The translations under genes were made by a program, and so were the position numbers. The notes under the pieces are model-generated. The model ran no database searches, was not told the DNA's origin, and saw only the letters and a program-made list of their open reading frames with translations. A DNA stretch of 64,000 bases from Chitinophaga horti (GTDB lineage Bacteria > Bacteroidota > Bacteroidia > Chitinophagales > Chitinophagaceae): the NCBI RefSeq assembly GCF_022867795.2, contig NZ_CP107006.1, positions 5,022,001-5,086,000 of the forward strand, given 5' to 3'. Below are positions 28,412 to 36,432 of this stretch, piece after piece; position 1 is the stretch's first letter, and the number at the start of each line of letters is the position of its first letter.

Positions 28412-29541
28412 TTTTCCTTATATAAGTTAAGCCATTGAGAATGCCGAATACCCCAACTCGACAAATTATAAATCTTTTCAGCGTTTGCTGCTGCACTGCT
28501 TTTAAATGTTTCATAATTCTCAAAGCAGTCCGTAAGCAGTTGCGCCAGTTTATCTTCATCGAAATACCAGAATTTGGCCCCGATATTAAGAAAGGTGTCG
28601 TATGGCAACCAACTGCCGGCAAACAAAATACTCCCGCAAAAGATATGCTCCTGCAGTGATGCGGACAACGCGTCTGTTTTTTGTGCGTTTATTACTACAT
28701 CCGATGCGATCCTGATGTAGCATACTTCCTCATCCGTAAGGAAGTAATCAAATATTTTAAAACCAATTGTTCCTGCGTTTAACGCCTGCTCAATCGATGC
28801 TTTATATTCCGCTGAACCACCGTAACCAAAAGGAAATGCCAGAAAAATCCTTCCTTTAATACTTGCCGGGAGTTTTTCCAGGTTCTTTATGATATACAAA
28901 TGTTGCTGTTCCTCGCGCGCATTATATCCGCAAGTGATCACGATCCTATCCGGTGGCATGCCCAGCGCCACTTTAGCGTTATCTGCAGTTAACCTTGCCT
29001 TCATTTCTTTAAGTGTATCAAGCTTTTTGATACCAAACCCGACCAATAGAATCTTATTGGCATAGCTTCCATAATACTCGTTGAAATGCGTGATCATCTG
29101 CGGATTGGTGATAGCAATGGCATCCACTTCATCAAAAAGCGGCCTTAACCGCTCCCTTACACCGTTATCCGCACGGTAAAAGTCTGATCCCCATATCACG
29201 ACAGACAGCCCACGGGCCAGTCTCCGGAAATCTTCAAGGAAAAAATTGTAATAAGACAGTGCATAGTGTATGCCAATATGCCCGTACCTTACTTTTATTC
29301 CCGACAGGTAATACCTGTAGAAAAATACACGCAGCAGTGTGCCGACCTTCGGAACCGCGAATATTTTTTTCAGAAATTTAAGCCTGGTATGCTCCGTTTT
29401 CGACCCGGAGGGAATATGGACAGTGTACATGTTGATCATATCCAATATTTCCACCTCATAGCCAAGCGCATATAACTCCCGGCATAGTTCATCTACGAAC
29501 GGAAAAGAATCCTTATGATTTGTAACTATGGCTATTTTCAT
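28408..29541 (-). CDS. glycosyltransferase, possibly WecF (Fuc4NAc transferase)-like
   Basis: A 377-residue soluble protein with a GT-B look. The N-terminus is KIAIVTNHKDSFPFVDELC. The middle has VVIWGSDFYRADNGVRERL and ITNPQMITHF. The C-terminal half has VITCGYNAREEQQHLYIIKN and FLAFPFGYGGSAEYKASIEQ. The N/Q-H-pair followed by a P-x-G/S-YG-x-x-x-Y block recalls TDP-Fuc4NAc:lipid II transferases. A WecF-like enzyme would suit a locus that also makes a 4-amino-4,6-dideoxy sugar, but that is inference. Four-base ATGA overlaps with both neighbours place it firmly in the operon. Confidence 0.65.
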   Translation of the reverse strand: MKIAIVTNHKDSFPFVDELCRELYALGYEVEILDMINMYTVHIPSGSKTEHTRLKFLKKIFAVPKVGTLLRVFFYRYYLSGIKVRYGHIGIHYALSYYNFFLEDFRRLARGLSVVIWGSDFYRADNGVRERLRPLFDEVDAIAITNPQMITHFNEYYGSYANKILLVGFGIKKLDTLKEMKARLTADNAKVALGMPPDRIVITCGYNAREEQQHLYIIKNLEKLPASIKGRIFLAFPFGYGGSAEYKASIEQALNAGTIGFKIFDYFLTDEEVCYIRIASDVVINAQKTDALSASLQEHIFCGSILFAGSWLPYDTFLNIGAKFWYFDEDKLAQLLTDCFENYETFKSSAAANAEKIYNLSSWGIRHSQWLNLYKEK

Positions 29542-30980
29542 GACCCTGCGCCTCCTAAGAATTTATTTTTCATCCAACCAACCAGATATATAAAATGTGT
29601 TCTATATAAAAGCAGCAATAAAACAATACTTATTGCATGACATGCCCACAAGGTCAGCGCTGTAAATATACCAAAAGTTGCAACATAGGCATTTAGTATC
29701 ACCACTACCAGCGCAATGAGGGTGGTTTTCATATCAAAGCCGACCTGCAGTAGTCTTTCGCTCAGGTAAGTCCTGGTCAGGAAAAACAGGATATATGACA
29801 CGCCGGTGGATAACGCGGCTCCTTGGGCCCCGAATGCGGGGACGAGCCACACGTTTAATAAAATATTTGAAACCGCTGCTACACTCGTTATAATTAAGTG
29901 GAGATAGCTCTTGTTCTTAAAATTGATGGCCCCTACGGTTATCTCAGAAAGTGTATACATAATTGGCATCAATACGAGGAAAGGCATAACCGTGGCTGCA
30001 ATGCGGTAATCGCTGGCAAAAAACAGAATGATAATATCTTTAAAAGCGATCGTGAGCAATCCGCAGATAAACAGTATTAAGCTCATGCAACTGAATGCCC
30101 TTCTGAATAACCGTGTATTATCGGCAGATTGGCTTTCATATGCTTCGTAGGCGACGGGCGTCCAAAAGTTGGAAAAACCGACCTGCAAAATTGTTAGTAT
30201 CGCAACAATACGGTATCCGGCAGAAAATATCCCGATTTCGTGGAAGTCTGTGTATTTCTTTAACGCCAGTTTGTCAACCCCTTCGAACAGCCACCCTACT
30301 ATAAACGCAGGCACGAAGGGAAGGCCAAAAGCCAAGAGCCCCCGCACCTTGCTCCAATCTACTGCTGCTTTCGTAAGCCACATCTTCTTTTGCCACGCCA
30401 GTCCAATAATGCTGCCAACCAGCAAGGATACCCCTGTGCCATATAGTATCGCGTAGAAACTATGATCAGCGAGCAAACAGTAGATGTAAACCGTGAGTAC
30501 GTTTGTAATCGCTACAGCTACCTTTATCACCGAAAACATGCCCGCAGCCTTGCTCATCCGAAAATACAAAGAGGCAAATCGTTCAATAATACCCACAAAT
30601 AAAGTGATTGCCAGTATCACGACAATATGCCACTCCTCCGTATTAATCAAGAACCGGCTTATCTCCCGCCAGCAAAGCAGTGCGCCGGCAGCGACCACGA
30701 CGTAACATAATAGTACGGGCGTGAGTACGTTCCAAAGAAGTTCATGTGGTTTATCACGATAACTCTTGTCGTAAAATCGCCGAACGTACGACTGGTCTAC
30801 ACCGAGCGTTACTATCTGGATCAGAAAGTTAAACGCTAAGGTAAACATGGAAGCTTTGCCAAACTCGTCGGGAACAATTAATGCAGATATCAGTGGTGTA
30901 GACAAAAATGCAATGCCCGCTGCCAGCCAGTTCCCGATCGAGAATTTTACAAAAAGTTTAAGCAAGCTGCCCACATTCAT
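29538..30980 (-). CDS. polysaccharide flippase (Wzx-like, MOP superfamily)
   Basis: A 480-residue protein with about twelve to fourteen hydrophobic segments. The N-terminus (FSIGNWLAAGIAFLSTPLIS followed by ALIVPDEFGKASMFTLAF) is the standard Wzx opening, in which a helix-forming segment is followed by the PxxFG motif. Basic loops separate the helices and there is no enzymatic domain. Wzx proteins flip undecaprenyl-diphosphate-linked repeat units to the periplasm. A four-base overlap joins it to the glycosyltransferase downstream. With Wzy and Wzz in the same locus this defines a Wzx/Wzy-dependent pathway. Confidence 0.9.
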   Translation of the reverse strand: MNVGSLLKLFVKFSIGNWLAAGIAFLSTPLISALIVPDEFGKASMFTLAFNFLIQIVTLGVDQSYVRRFYDKSYRDKPHELLWNVLTPVLLCYVVVAAGALLCWREISRFLINTEEWHIVVILAITLFVGIIERFASLYFRMSKAAGMFSVIKVAVAITNVLTVYIYCLLADHSFYAILYGTGVSLLVGSIIGLAWQKKMWLTKAAVDWSKVRGLLAFGLPFVPAFIVGWLFEGVDKLALKKYTDFHEIGIFSAGYRIVAILTILQVGFSNFWTPVAYEAYESQSADNTRLFRRAFSCMSLILFICGLLTIAFKDIIILFFASDYRIAATVMPFLVLMPIMYTLSEITVGAINFKNKSYLHLIITSVAAVSNILLNVWLVPAFGAQGAALSTGVSYILFFLTRTYLSERLLQVGFDMKTTLIALVVVILNAYVATFGIFTALTLWACHAISIVLLLLLYRTHFIYLVGWMKNKFLGGAGS

Positions 30981-30981
30981 A

Positions 30982-32046
30982 CTAAATGGCCGGATTAATG
31001 TTTATTACTTTTTGATATTCTTTCCATTCCCCAATGTCGCTCCACGACTTCTCACTCACCGGGAATACGCCGACCCTGCCGCCTCTTTTCATTATTTTTT
31101 CGATCAGATGGGTAATATGGAAAAATTCGTTCTCTGGTATTTCCTGTAAAAGATGATGCTCCAGGATATACAGTCCGCAGTTAATCATGAACGGCAGTTG
31201 TGGCTTTTCCTTAATGTCGATAAGCTGGCCGTCTTCCCCACTCTCCACTGTGCCATATGGAATGCTGTAGTTCTTTACAGAAGCTACTAAAGTTAATTCG
31301 TTATTTTTCTCTTTGTGATATTCGTAAATCTCGGAATAGTCCTGGTCGATTATAATATCGCAGTTAGACACAAAGAAGGTTGAAAACAGTCTTTCTTTCA
31401 GCAGATGTAAACTTCCAGCGGTGCCGTATGGTTTGTCTTCTTTGAAGTATTCGATGTTTACGCCATGCTCCACGCTGTCCATATAAAACTTAATCATCTC
31501 CGCTTTATAATTCACAGACAGGTAAAAATCCTGGCAGCCTATTTTTTTGAAGCTGTCGATGATTACCTCCAGCATACTCTTATCCCCAATGGGAATCAAC
31601 GGCTTTGGGATAATATTGGTTAATGGCCGCATACGGGTGCCATAACCGCCCGCCATAATAACGACCGGAACATGCAGGTCTTTTCTTTTGGCAGGAGGAG
31701 GTGCATTGAGTAAGTCTTCGTAGAAGTAAACACGCTTTAGTTCCTGGTTGGCACCTACGACCGGCATAAACTCCAACCTCATCGAAATCATCTTTTGCTT
31801 GATTTCTTCGGTTGAAGTATTTTCATCAGCTATGATGTAGTTGTCGCGCATAACGGTGGCAACGTGCGTATCCAGCGGAAAGTTTTTGATGATCGCACGT
31901 TGGATATCTCCGATAGATATTAATCCTATATACCGGTCTGCGTCCATAATGACCAGCAACTTGTGCGACACATCGTCCATTCGCACCAACGATGCCAACA
32001 GGGAAGTTTCAGGCGAAATAGTTATCGTCTTGATTTTAGTATTCAT
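30982..32046 (-). CDS. sugar-1-phosphate nucleotidyltransferase with N-terminal CBS pair (PtmE-like)
   Basis: A 354-residue protein. Residues about 5-120 are two CBS motifs (KLLVIMDADRYIGLISIGDI, then EFMPVVGANQELKRVYF). Residues about 125-350 are a nucleotidyltransferase with VVIMAGGYGTRMRPLTNIIP, the K in PKPLIPIGDKSMLE, the metal-binding CDIIIDQD and a C-terminal SDIGEWKEY. This order matches PtmE, the glucosamine-1-phosphate guanylyltransferase of the Campylobacter GDP-legionaminic acid route. The close match of a neighbour to LegB supports the comparison. GDP rather than UDP or dTDP activation is therefore likely but not proven. Confidence 0.82.
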   Translation of the reverse strand: MNTKIKTITISPETSLLASLVRMDDVSHKLLVIMDADRYIGLISIGDIQRAIIKNFPLDTHVATVMRDNYIIADENTSTEEIKQKMISMRLEFMPVVGANQELKRVYFYEDLLNAPPPAKRKDLHVPVVIMAGGYGTRMRPLTNIIPKPLIPIGDKSMLEVIIDSFKKIGCQDFYLSVNYKAEMIKFYMDSVEHGVNIEYFKEDKPYGTAGSLHLLKERLFSTFFVSNCDIIIDQDYSEIYEYHKEKNNELTLVASVKNYSIPYGTVESGEDGQLIDIKEKPQLPFMINCGLYILEHHLLQEIPENEFFHITHLIEKIMKRGGRVGVFPVSEKSWSDIGEWKEYQKVININPAI

Positions 32047-32050
32047 AGAT

Positions 32051-32701
32051 TTAACTATTGTTTGTACCGGGAAATATCTTTACGATGTACTCCTTGCCCT
32101 GATATGTAAACCACAACGGGTGTTGCTCATTATCCGCGATCCGGAGATGATTAAACTGTTCCCGGATCGACTTATCGATATCTAACATATCGTCGGCTTT
32201 ACGGCGACGCGGGAAAACAGTTTCTTCGCCCGATTGTGCGGTACCTGTATCTTGCGGATCGAAGTTCTCTATGTAAGAAAGGCTCATTTCGATGATCTTG
32301 TTGCCGAGCTTACGACGCATCTCGTCATAAAGCTCCGTTCCTTCGAGCACAAGCATGTCTTTCATGTAGTATGGTCCGGCATCGAGGCCTTCGACTGCTT
32401 CGAACAATGTAAGTGGAATTTCATTCATCCCGGCAAAGACCTGCCACTGCAGGGGAGAAAATCCCTTGCCACGCGGGAGATCGCTCGCATGTATAACGAT
32501 GTTGTGGCTGTTCCGGTCCAGGTAGCCTTGTGATATGATCCTTCTGCAACTTAGTAAAAAGCATACATCACCCTGATCAATATCGTCCTTATCAAAGACA
32601 TATTTCACATCATGCCCCTTTGCGGCAAGTGACGCTTTAAGCTGGTGCCCATATTCAATGAACCAGCTTACCAGATCATCAGTTAGAATGGTTATTTTCA
32701 C
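32051..32701 (-). CDS. formyltransferase-fold protein, probable sugar N-formyltransferase
   Basis: A 216-residue protein resembling the catalytic domain of methionyl-tRNA and sugar N-formyltransferases. Visible blocks are FLLSCRRIISQGYL, the catalytic-His loop VIHASDLPRGKGFSPLQWQV and the Asp in EAVEGLDAGPYYM. It is shorter than Fmt (about 310) and has no tRNA-binding C-terminal domain, so initiator-tRNA formylation is unlikely. The usual N-x-H triad is V-I-H here, so the classical Asn is missing at that place. It lies between a DegT aminotransferase (23-base overlap) and a nucleotidyltransferase. The expected job is N-formylation of a 4-amino nucleotide sugar. Confidence 0.72.
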   Translation of the reverse strand: MKITILTDDLVSWFIEYGHQLKASLAAKGHDVKYVFDKDDIDQGDVCFLLSCRRIISQGYLDRNSHNIVIHASDLPRGKGFSPLQWQVFAGMNEIPLTLFEAVEGLDAGPYYMKDMLVLEGTELYDEMRRKLGNKIIEMSLSYIENFDPQDTGTAQSGEETVFPRRRKADDMLDIDKSIREQFNHLRIADNEQHPLWFTYQGKEYIVKIFPGTNNS

Positions 32702-33827
32702 CTAAGATGTCCTTTAGTGTTGATACAATAAACCCTACCTCCTCGTTAGTAAGTGAACTATACATGGGAAGTGTGATTTCGTTATCTGTCACATACTCGG
32801 TAGCAGGCAATTCGTGCCTGTCACTTTTATAGATGGAGAACCGGTGTGCGGCAGGATAGTGAACACTGGTTTGTATTCCTCTTGCATGCAAGGCATTCCG
32901 TACTTCGTCACGTTTCGTGGCGTCACTGTTTTTGAGTACGATCGGAAATATGTAGTTAGATACAAATTCCGGTGTGTTCGCGAAAGGTACGAATACGCCT
33001 TCTACATCTGCGAACGCCTGCTCATAAGCCTTCCTAACGGCAACCCGCTGTTCCAGATCGCCGGGAAGTTTTTTCAGCTGTTCTATGCCTAAAGCAGCGA
33101 GAATATCATTCATACGGTAATTATAGCCGAAGTCTACCACATCATACGTGGTGGCATGCCCACTTGCACGTTGGTAAGACATCGTTGTCATACCATGCGA
33201 GCGCAGTAACCTGGCCCTGTCTGCATACTCGTCATTGTTGGTAACGAGCATTCCGCCTTCGCCGGTGCTGATGTTTTTATTCGAGAAAAAGCTGAAACAT
33301 CCGACATCTCCTATGGTACCGAGTTTTTTTCCGTGGTAAACAGACAATGGTCCGTGGCAAGCATCTTCAATTACTCTGAGGTCGTGCTTTTTCGCGATCG
33401 CCATAATACGGTCCATATCGCAGGGGAAGCCCGCAAAATGCACTACCAGTATAGCACGCGTTTTTTCAGTTATCAGACTTTCTATCTTACCTGCATCGAT
33501 ATTCATATCCTCAGGCCCCGCGATATCGCAAAAAACAGGCACCGCATCCACATAACGGATCGCGTTGATAGACGCCACGAACGTCATAGACGGGCAGATA
33601 ACCTCATCACCGGCACCAACGCCGGTAAGTTTAAATGCGAGGTGTAACGCCGTTGTACAGTTCGACAGGGAAACAGCATGTTTTACCTGGAGAGCGGCAG
33701 AAAACTGTTTTTCAAATTCCGCACAACGGGGTCCAGTGCTTATCCATTTGGAGCGAATTGTATCCATTACTGCCTTTTCTTCGGCCTCGTCGAAATTCAG
33801 TTTAAATAGCGGTATCTTAAATTCCAT
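32679..33827 (-). CDS. DegT/DnrJ/EryC1/StrS aminotransferase (probable 4-aminotransferase, LegC-like role)
   Basis: A 382-residue PLP enzyme. It opens KIPLFKLNFDEAEEKAVMDT and has NCTTALHLAFKLTGVGAGDE with VICPSMTFVASINAI. The Asp that contacts the PLP ring is in VIEDACHGP. The Schiff-base Lys is in SFFSNKNISTGEGGML. The family transaminates keto-sugar nucleotides using glutamate. Its place right after the LegB-like 4,6-dehydratase and before the formyltransferase implies that it aminates C4 of the dehydratase product. It is distinct from the second DegT enzyme of the locus at 36433-37569, which goes with the uronic acid set. Confidence 0.85.
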   Translation of the reverse strand: MEFKIPLFKLNFDEAEEKAVMDTIRSKWISTGPRCAEFEKQFSAALQVKHAVSLSNCTTALHLAFKLTGVGAGDEVICPSMTFVASINAIRYVDAVPVFCDIAGPEDMNIDAGKIESLITEKTRAILVVHFAGFPCDMDRIMAIAKKHDLRVIEDACHGPLSVYHGKKLGTIGDVGCFSFFSNKNISTGEGGMLVTNNDEYADRARLLRSHGMTTMSYQRASGHATTYDVVDFGYNYRMNDILAALGIEQLKKLPGDLEQRVAVRKAYEQAFADVEGVFVPFANTPEFVSNYIFPIVLKNSDATKRDEVRNALHARGIQTSVHYPAAHRFSIYKSDRHELPATEYVTDNEITLPMYSSLTNEEVGFIVSTLKDILGENNHSN

Positions 33828-33830
33828 TTT

Positions 33831-34829
33831 CTAAATGTTGTAGATGTTAGCCTTATAGTGTGCCAGATTTCCGGGCTTCCGGAACCATTCAACCGTTTCC
33901 GCCAGACTGCGTTCGAACGTGTATTGAACATCCCAGTTAGTATATTTTTTTATCTTCTCATTTGAACCAAACAGCCTGAACACTTCCGACTTTTCCGGCC
34001 TGATGCGCGATGCATCGGCAACAATCCGCGCCTCAGGATTAATCTGTGAGATCAATATTTCCGCCACCGCCTTTACCGTAATCTCGGATTGGGTGGCGAT
34101 GTTACAGTCATGCCCAATGAGTTCTTCCGATTTCGCAATCTCCACGAACCCGTTCACGGTATCGCGAACATACAACAAGTCGCGGGTAGGTGTGATATCG
34201 CCGAGTTTAATCTCGGTTATACCGTTCAATAACTGGGTGATGATGGTGGGAATTACGGCTCTTGCAGACTGTCGTGGACCAAAAGTATTGAACGGCCGCA
34301 CGATCGTCAGGGGAAGATCGAAACTCCGGTAAAAAGACTCCGCAATACAATCGGCCCCGATCTTAGACGCCGAGTATGGAGATTGTGGCTGACGCGGATG
34401 CTTTTCATCGATCGGCACATACTGCGCGGTGCCATACACCTCTGAAGTAGATGTTACGAGCACTCTCGAAATGCCGAGGTCCTTTGCAGCCTGAATGACG
34501 TTAAGCGTGCCTTTAACGTTAGTATCGATATAAGAATCTGGCGAGTGATAACTGAATGGAATGGCGATCAGTGCTGCGAGATGGAAAACGATATCGATGT
34601 CCTTCATCGCGGTACGTACACCGTTCGGATCACGGATGTCGCCGGCAAAGATTTCGATGTTATTCAATTGCTCTGGCGACAACGTATCCAGCCAGCCCCA
34701 AGTGTTAAAAGAGTTGTAGTATACAAAAGCCTTAACAGAGGCTCCTTCGCTGATCAACTTTTCAACAAGATGGCTTCCGATAAATCCGTCTGCGCCGGTT
34801 ACAAGTACCTTTTTATTTCTTAACTCCAT
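33831..34829 (-). CDS. legB: NAD-dependent nucleotide-sugar 4,6-dehydratase (LegB-like)
   Basis: A 332-residue extended short-chain dehydrogenase. The NAD-binding motif is VTGADGFIGSHLVEKL. The family-defining stretch FVYYNSFNTWGWLDTL is very close to C. jejuni LegB as remembered, as are LAALIAIPFSYHSPDSYIDT and RPFNTFGPRQSARAVIPTII. The active site has TSTSEVYG and YSASKIGAD. LegB converts GDP-GlcNAc to the 4-keto-6-deoxy sugar. It overlaps the preceding oxidoreductase by 17 bases. No LegI/NeuB-type synthase is present, so the product is more likely an amino-sugar residue of the polysaccharide than legionaminic acid. Confidence 0.88.
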   Translation of the reverse strand: MELRNKKVLVTGADGFIGSHLVEKLISEGASVKAFVYYNSFNTWGWLDTLSPEQLNNIEIFAGDIRDPNGVRTAMKDIDIVFHLAALIAIPFSYHSPDSYIDTNVKGTLNVIQAAKDLGISRVLVTSTSEVYGTAQYVPIDEKHPRQPQSPYSASKIGADCIAESFYRSFDLPLTIVRPFNTFGPRQSARAVIPTIITQLLNGITEIKLGDITPTRDLLYVRDTVNGFVEIAKSEELIGHDCNIATQSEITVKAVAEILISQINPEARIVADASRIRPEKSEVFRLFGSNEKIKKYTNWDVQYTFERSLAETVEWFRKPGNLAHYKANIYNI

Positions 34830-35843
34830 TTAAGGCATATATTTTTTCGATGATATCAACTACTTTCAATCCTTCTAATGCGTTAGTGGTGATGGTCGCA
34901 CGGTTTTTCAATACATCCACCACGTTATCGATCACATAGTGGTGATTCTGAGCAGAGCCCTTATACGCGCCATAGTCATTACCGGGATTAGTAGCCTGCA
35001 GTGTCGGCATCACATAATCTTTAACATGGCAATGCTCCACCTCGTTCATATACTGACCTCCGATTTTCACTGATCCATTCTCCGCGATTACGGTCATACT
35101 GCTTTCCAGGTTTTTATTCCAGACAGACGTAGAGAAATTCAAACATCCAACGCCACCGTTTACAAAGTCGAAGCTCACGATGCCGGAATCTTCAAAATCT
35201 GTAAGGCTGGCGTGGTTGAAGTCCCGGAAGCGCCCCTGGATATTTTCTATATCACCAAAGAGCCAGTACAGGATATCGATGAAGTGTGAAAACTGCGTGT
35301 ATAAGGTACCGCCGTCCAGGTCAAGCCTCCCATGCCAGCTATCGGGTTTATAGTAACGCTCATCCCTGTTCCAGTAACAATTCAGCTGCACCATGTATAT
35401 CTTGCCCAGCTTGCCGGATTCGATCAGTTCTTTGATCCAGACAGAGGGGGAGAATACCGGTTCTGCATAACGGCAAAAACGTGTTTGTGCACGTTCAGCG
35501 CTTTGTATATAACTTTTTCCGCGTCATTTTTTGTAAGCGCCATCGGCTTCTCTATCACAATGTGTTTGCGTGCCTCCAGGCATTCCAGTGCGTGCTGCGC
35601 ATGGAATCCGTTTGGTGTCGCAATATTAACCACATCAACAGCTAAGCCCGATTTTAATAGTTCTTCTATTGAATTGAAGATCGGCACATTAAATTGATCA
35701 ACACCAAGTAGCGCTTTGTCTTTTGTATCAACTACAGCTACCAGTTCAGCCTCATCGTTGCGTTGAATCATTTCGGCATGTCTTTTACCGATATGCCCGC
35801 AACCAATCACCGCAAATTTTATTTTTTGATCAGATGACGTCAT
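34813..35843 (-). pseudogene. Gfo/Idh/MocA oxidoreductase (WbpB/WlbA-like), frameshifted
   Basis: The 5' part (from 35843) has the Rossmann motif VIGCGHIGKRHAEMI and the EKPMALT motif with the active-site Lys. The 3' part in another frame (from about 35440) continues SVWIKELIESGKLGKIYMVQ and NCYWNRDERYYKPDSWHG to a normal end. One additional base in the run of five G on the plus strand (35446-35450) gives NRYSPPSVWIKE and an intact protein of about 343 residues. WbpB/WlbA enzymes oxidise C3 of UDP-GlcNAc-uronic acid, using 2-oxoglutarate to recycle NAD. It sits exactly between the acetyltransferase and LegB-like genes. Without it the 2,3-diamino uronic acid could not be made. Confidence 0.85.
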
Positions 35844-35847
35844 GATG

Positions 35848-36426
35848 TTAGTTAGTTTTTTTACGTACTGAATTGTTTTCGATTATGTATTCATCCCCAT
35901 TTTCCGGACAAGTTGCTCGTCCCTCCTGGTTAAATGTCAGCCGGTGTCCGAACTCACTCATCCATCCAATTTGTTTGGAGGGATTTCCTACCACCAACGC
36001 ATAGGCTGCAACGTCCTTAACTACTACCGCGCCGGCGCCGATAAAAGCATAGTCACCAATATCGTGACCGCATACGATCGTAGCATTTGCTCCAATGGTA
36101 GCACCCTTACCTACATGCGTTTTAGCATATTGCCCCCGCCGGTTAACAGCACTCCTGGGGTTTGTAACATTCGTGAATACACAGGAAGGCCCTAAAAAAA
36201 CATCGTCTGCGCATGTAACACCTGTATAGATCGATACATTGTTTTGCACTTTAACGTTATTGCCCAGCACAACCTGAGGAGATACCACGACGTTTTGACC
36301 GATGTTACAATTCTCGCCTATAACAGCGCCGGTCATGATGTGAGAAAAATGCCAGACTTTCGTGCCAGCCCCGATAACAGCTCCCTCATCAATAGCTGCT
36401 GTTTCATGCGCAAAATATGTAGCCAT
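35848..36426 (-). CDS. wbpD: left-handed beta-helix N-acetyltransferase (WbpD/WlbB-like)
   Basis: A 192-residue hexapeptide-repeat protein with runs such as AVIGAGTKVWHFSHIMTGAV, IGENCNIGQNVVV and IGANATIVCGHDIGDYAFIG. The sequence FSHIM and the C-terminal GWMSEFG are characteristic of the WbpD/WlbB branch. These enzymes acetylate the 3-amino group of UDP-2-acetamido-3-amino-2,3-dideoxy-glucuronic acid with acetyl-CoA. The neighbours on both sides (oxidoreductase and aminotransferase) supply that substrate. The length is typical. Confidence 0.9.
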   Translation of the reverse strand: MATYFAHETAAIDEGAVIGAGTKVWHFSHIMTGAVIGENCNIGQNVVVSPQVVLGNNVKVQNNVSIYTGVTCADDVFLGPSCVFTNVTNPRSAVNRRGQYAKTHVGKGATIGANATIVCGHDIGDYAFIGAGAVVVKDVAAYALVVGNPSKQIGWMSEFGHRLTFNQEGRATCPENGDEYIIENNSVRKKTN

Positions 36427-36432
36427 GTTTTT

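Noticed and set aside
32051-32701. Methionyl-tRNA formyltransferase (fmt)
   Set aside because: Too short, no C-terminal tRNA-binding domain, and embedded in a sugar operon.
30982-34829. Complete legionaminic acid pathway
   Set aside because: No NeuB/LegI-type synthase, LegG-type hydrolase or CMP-sugar synthetase was seen in the window.
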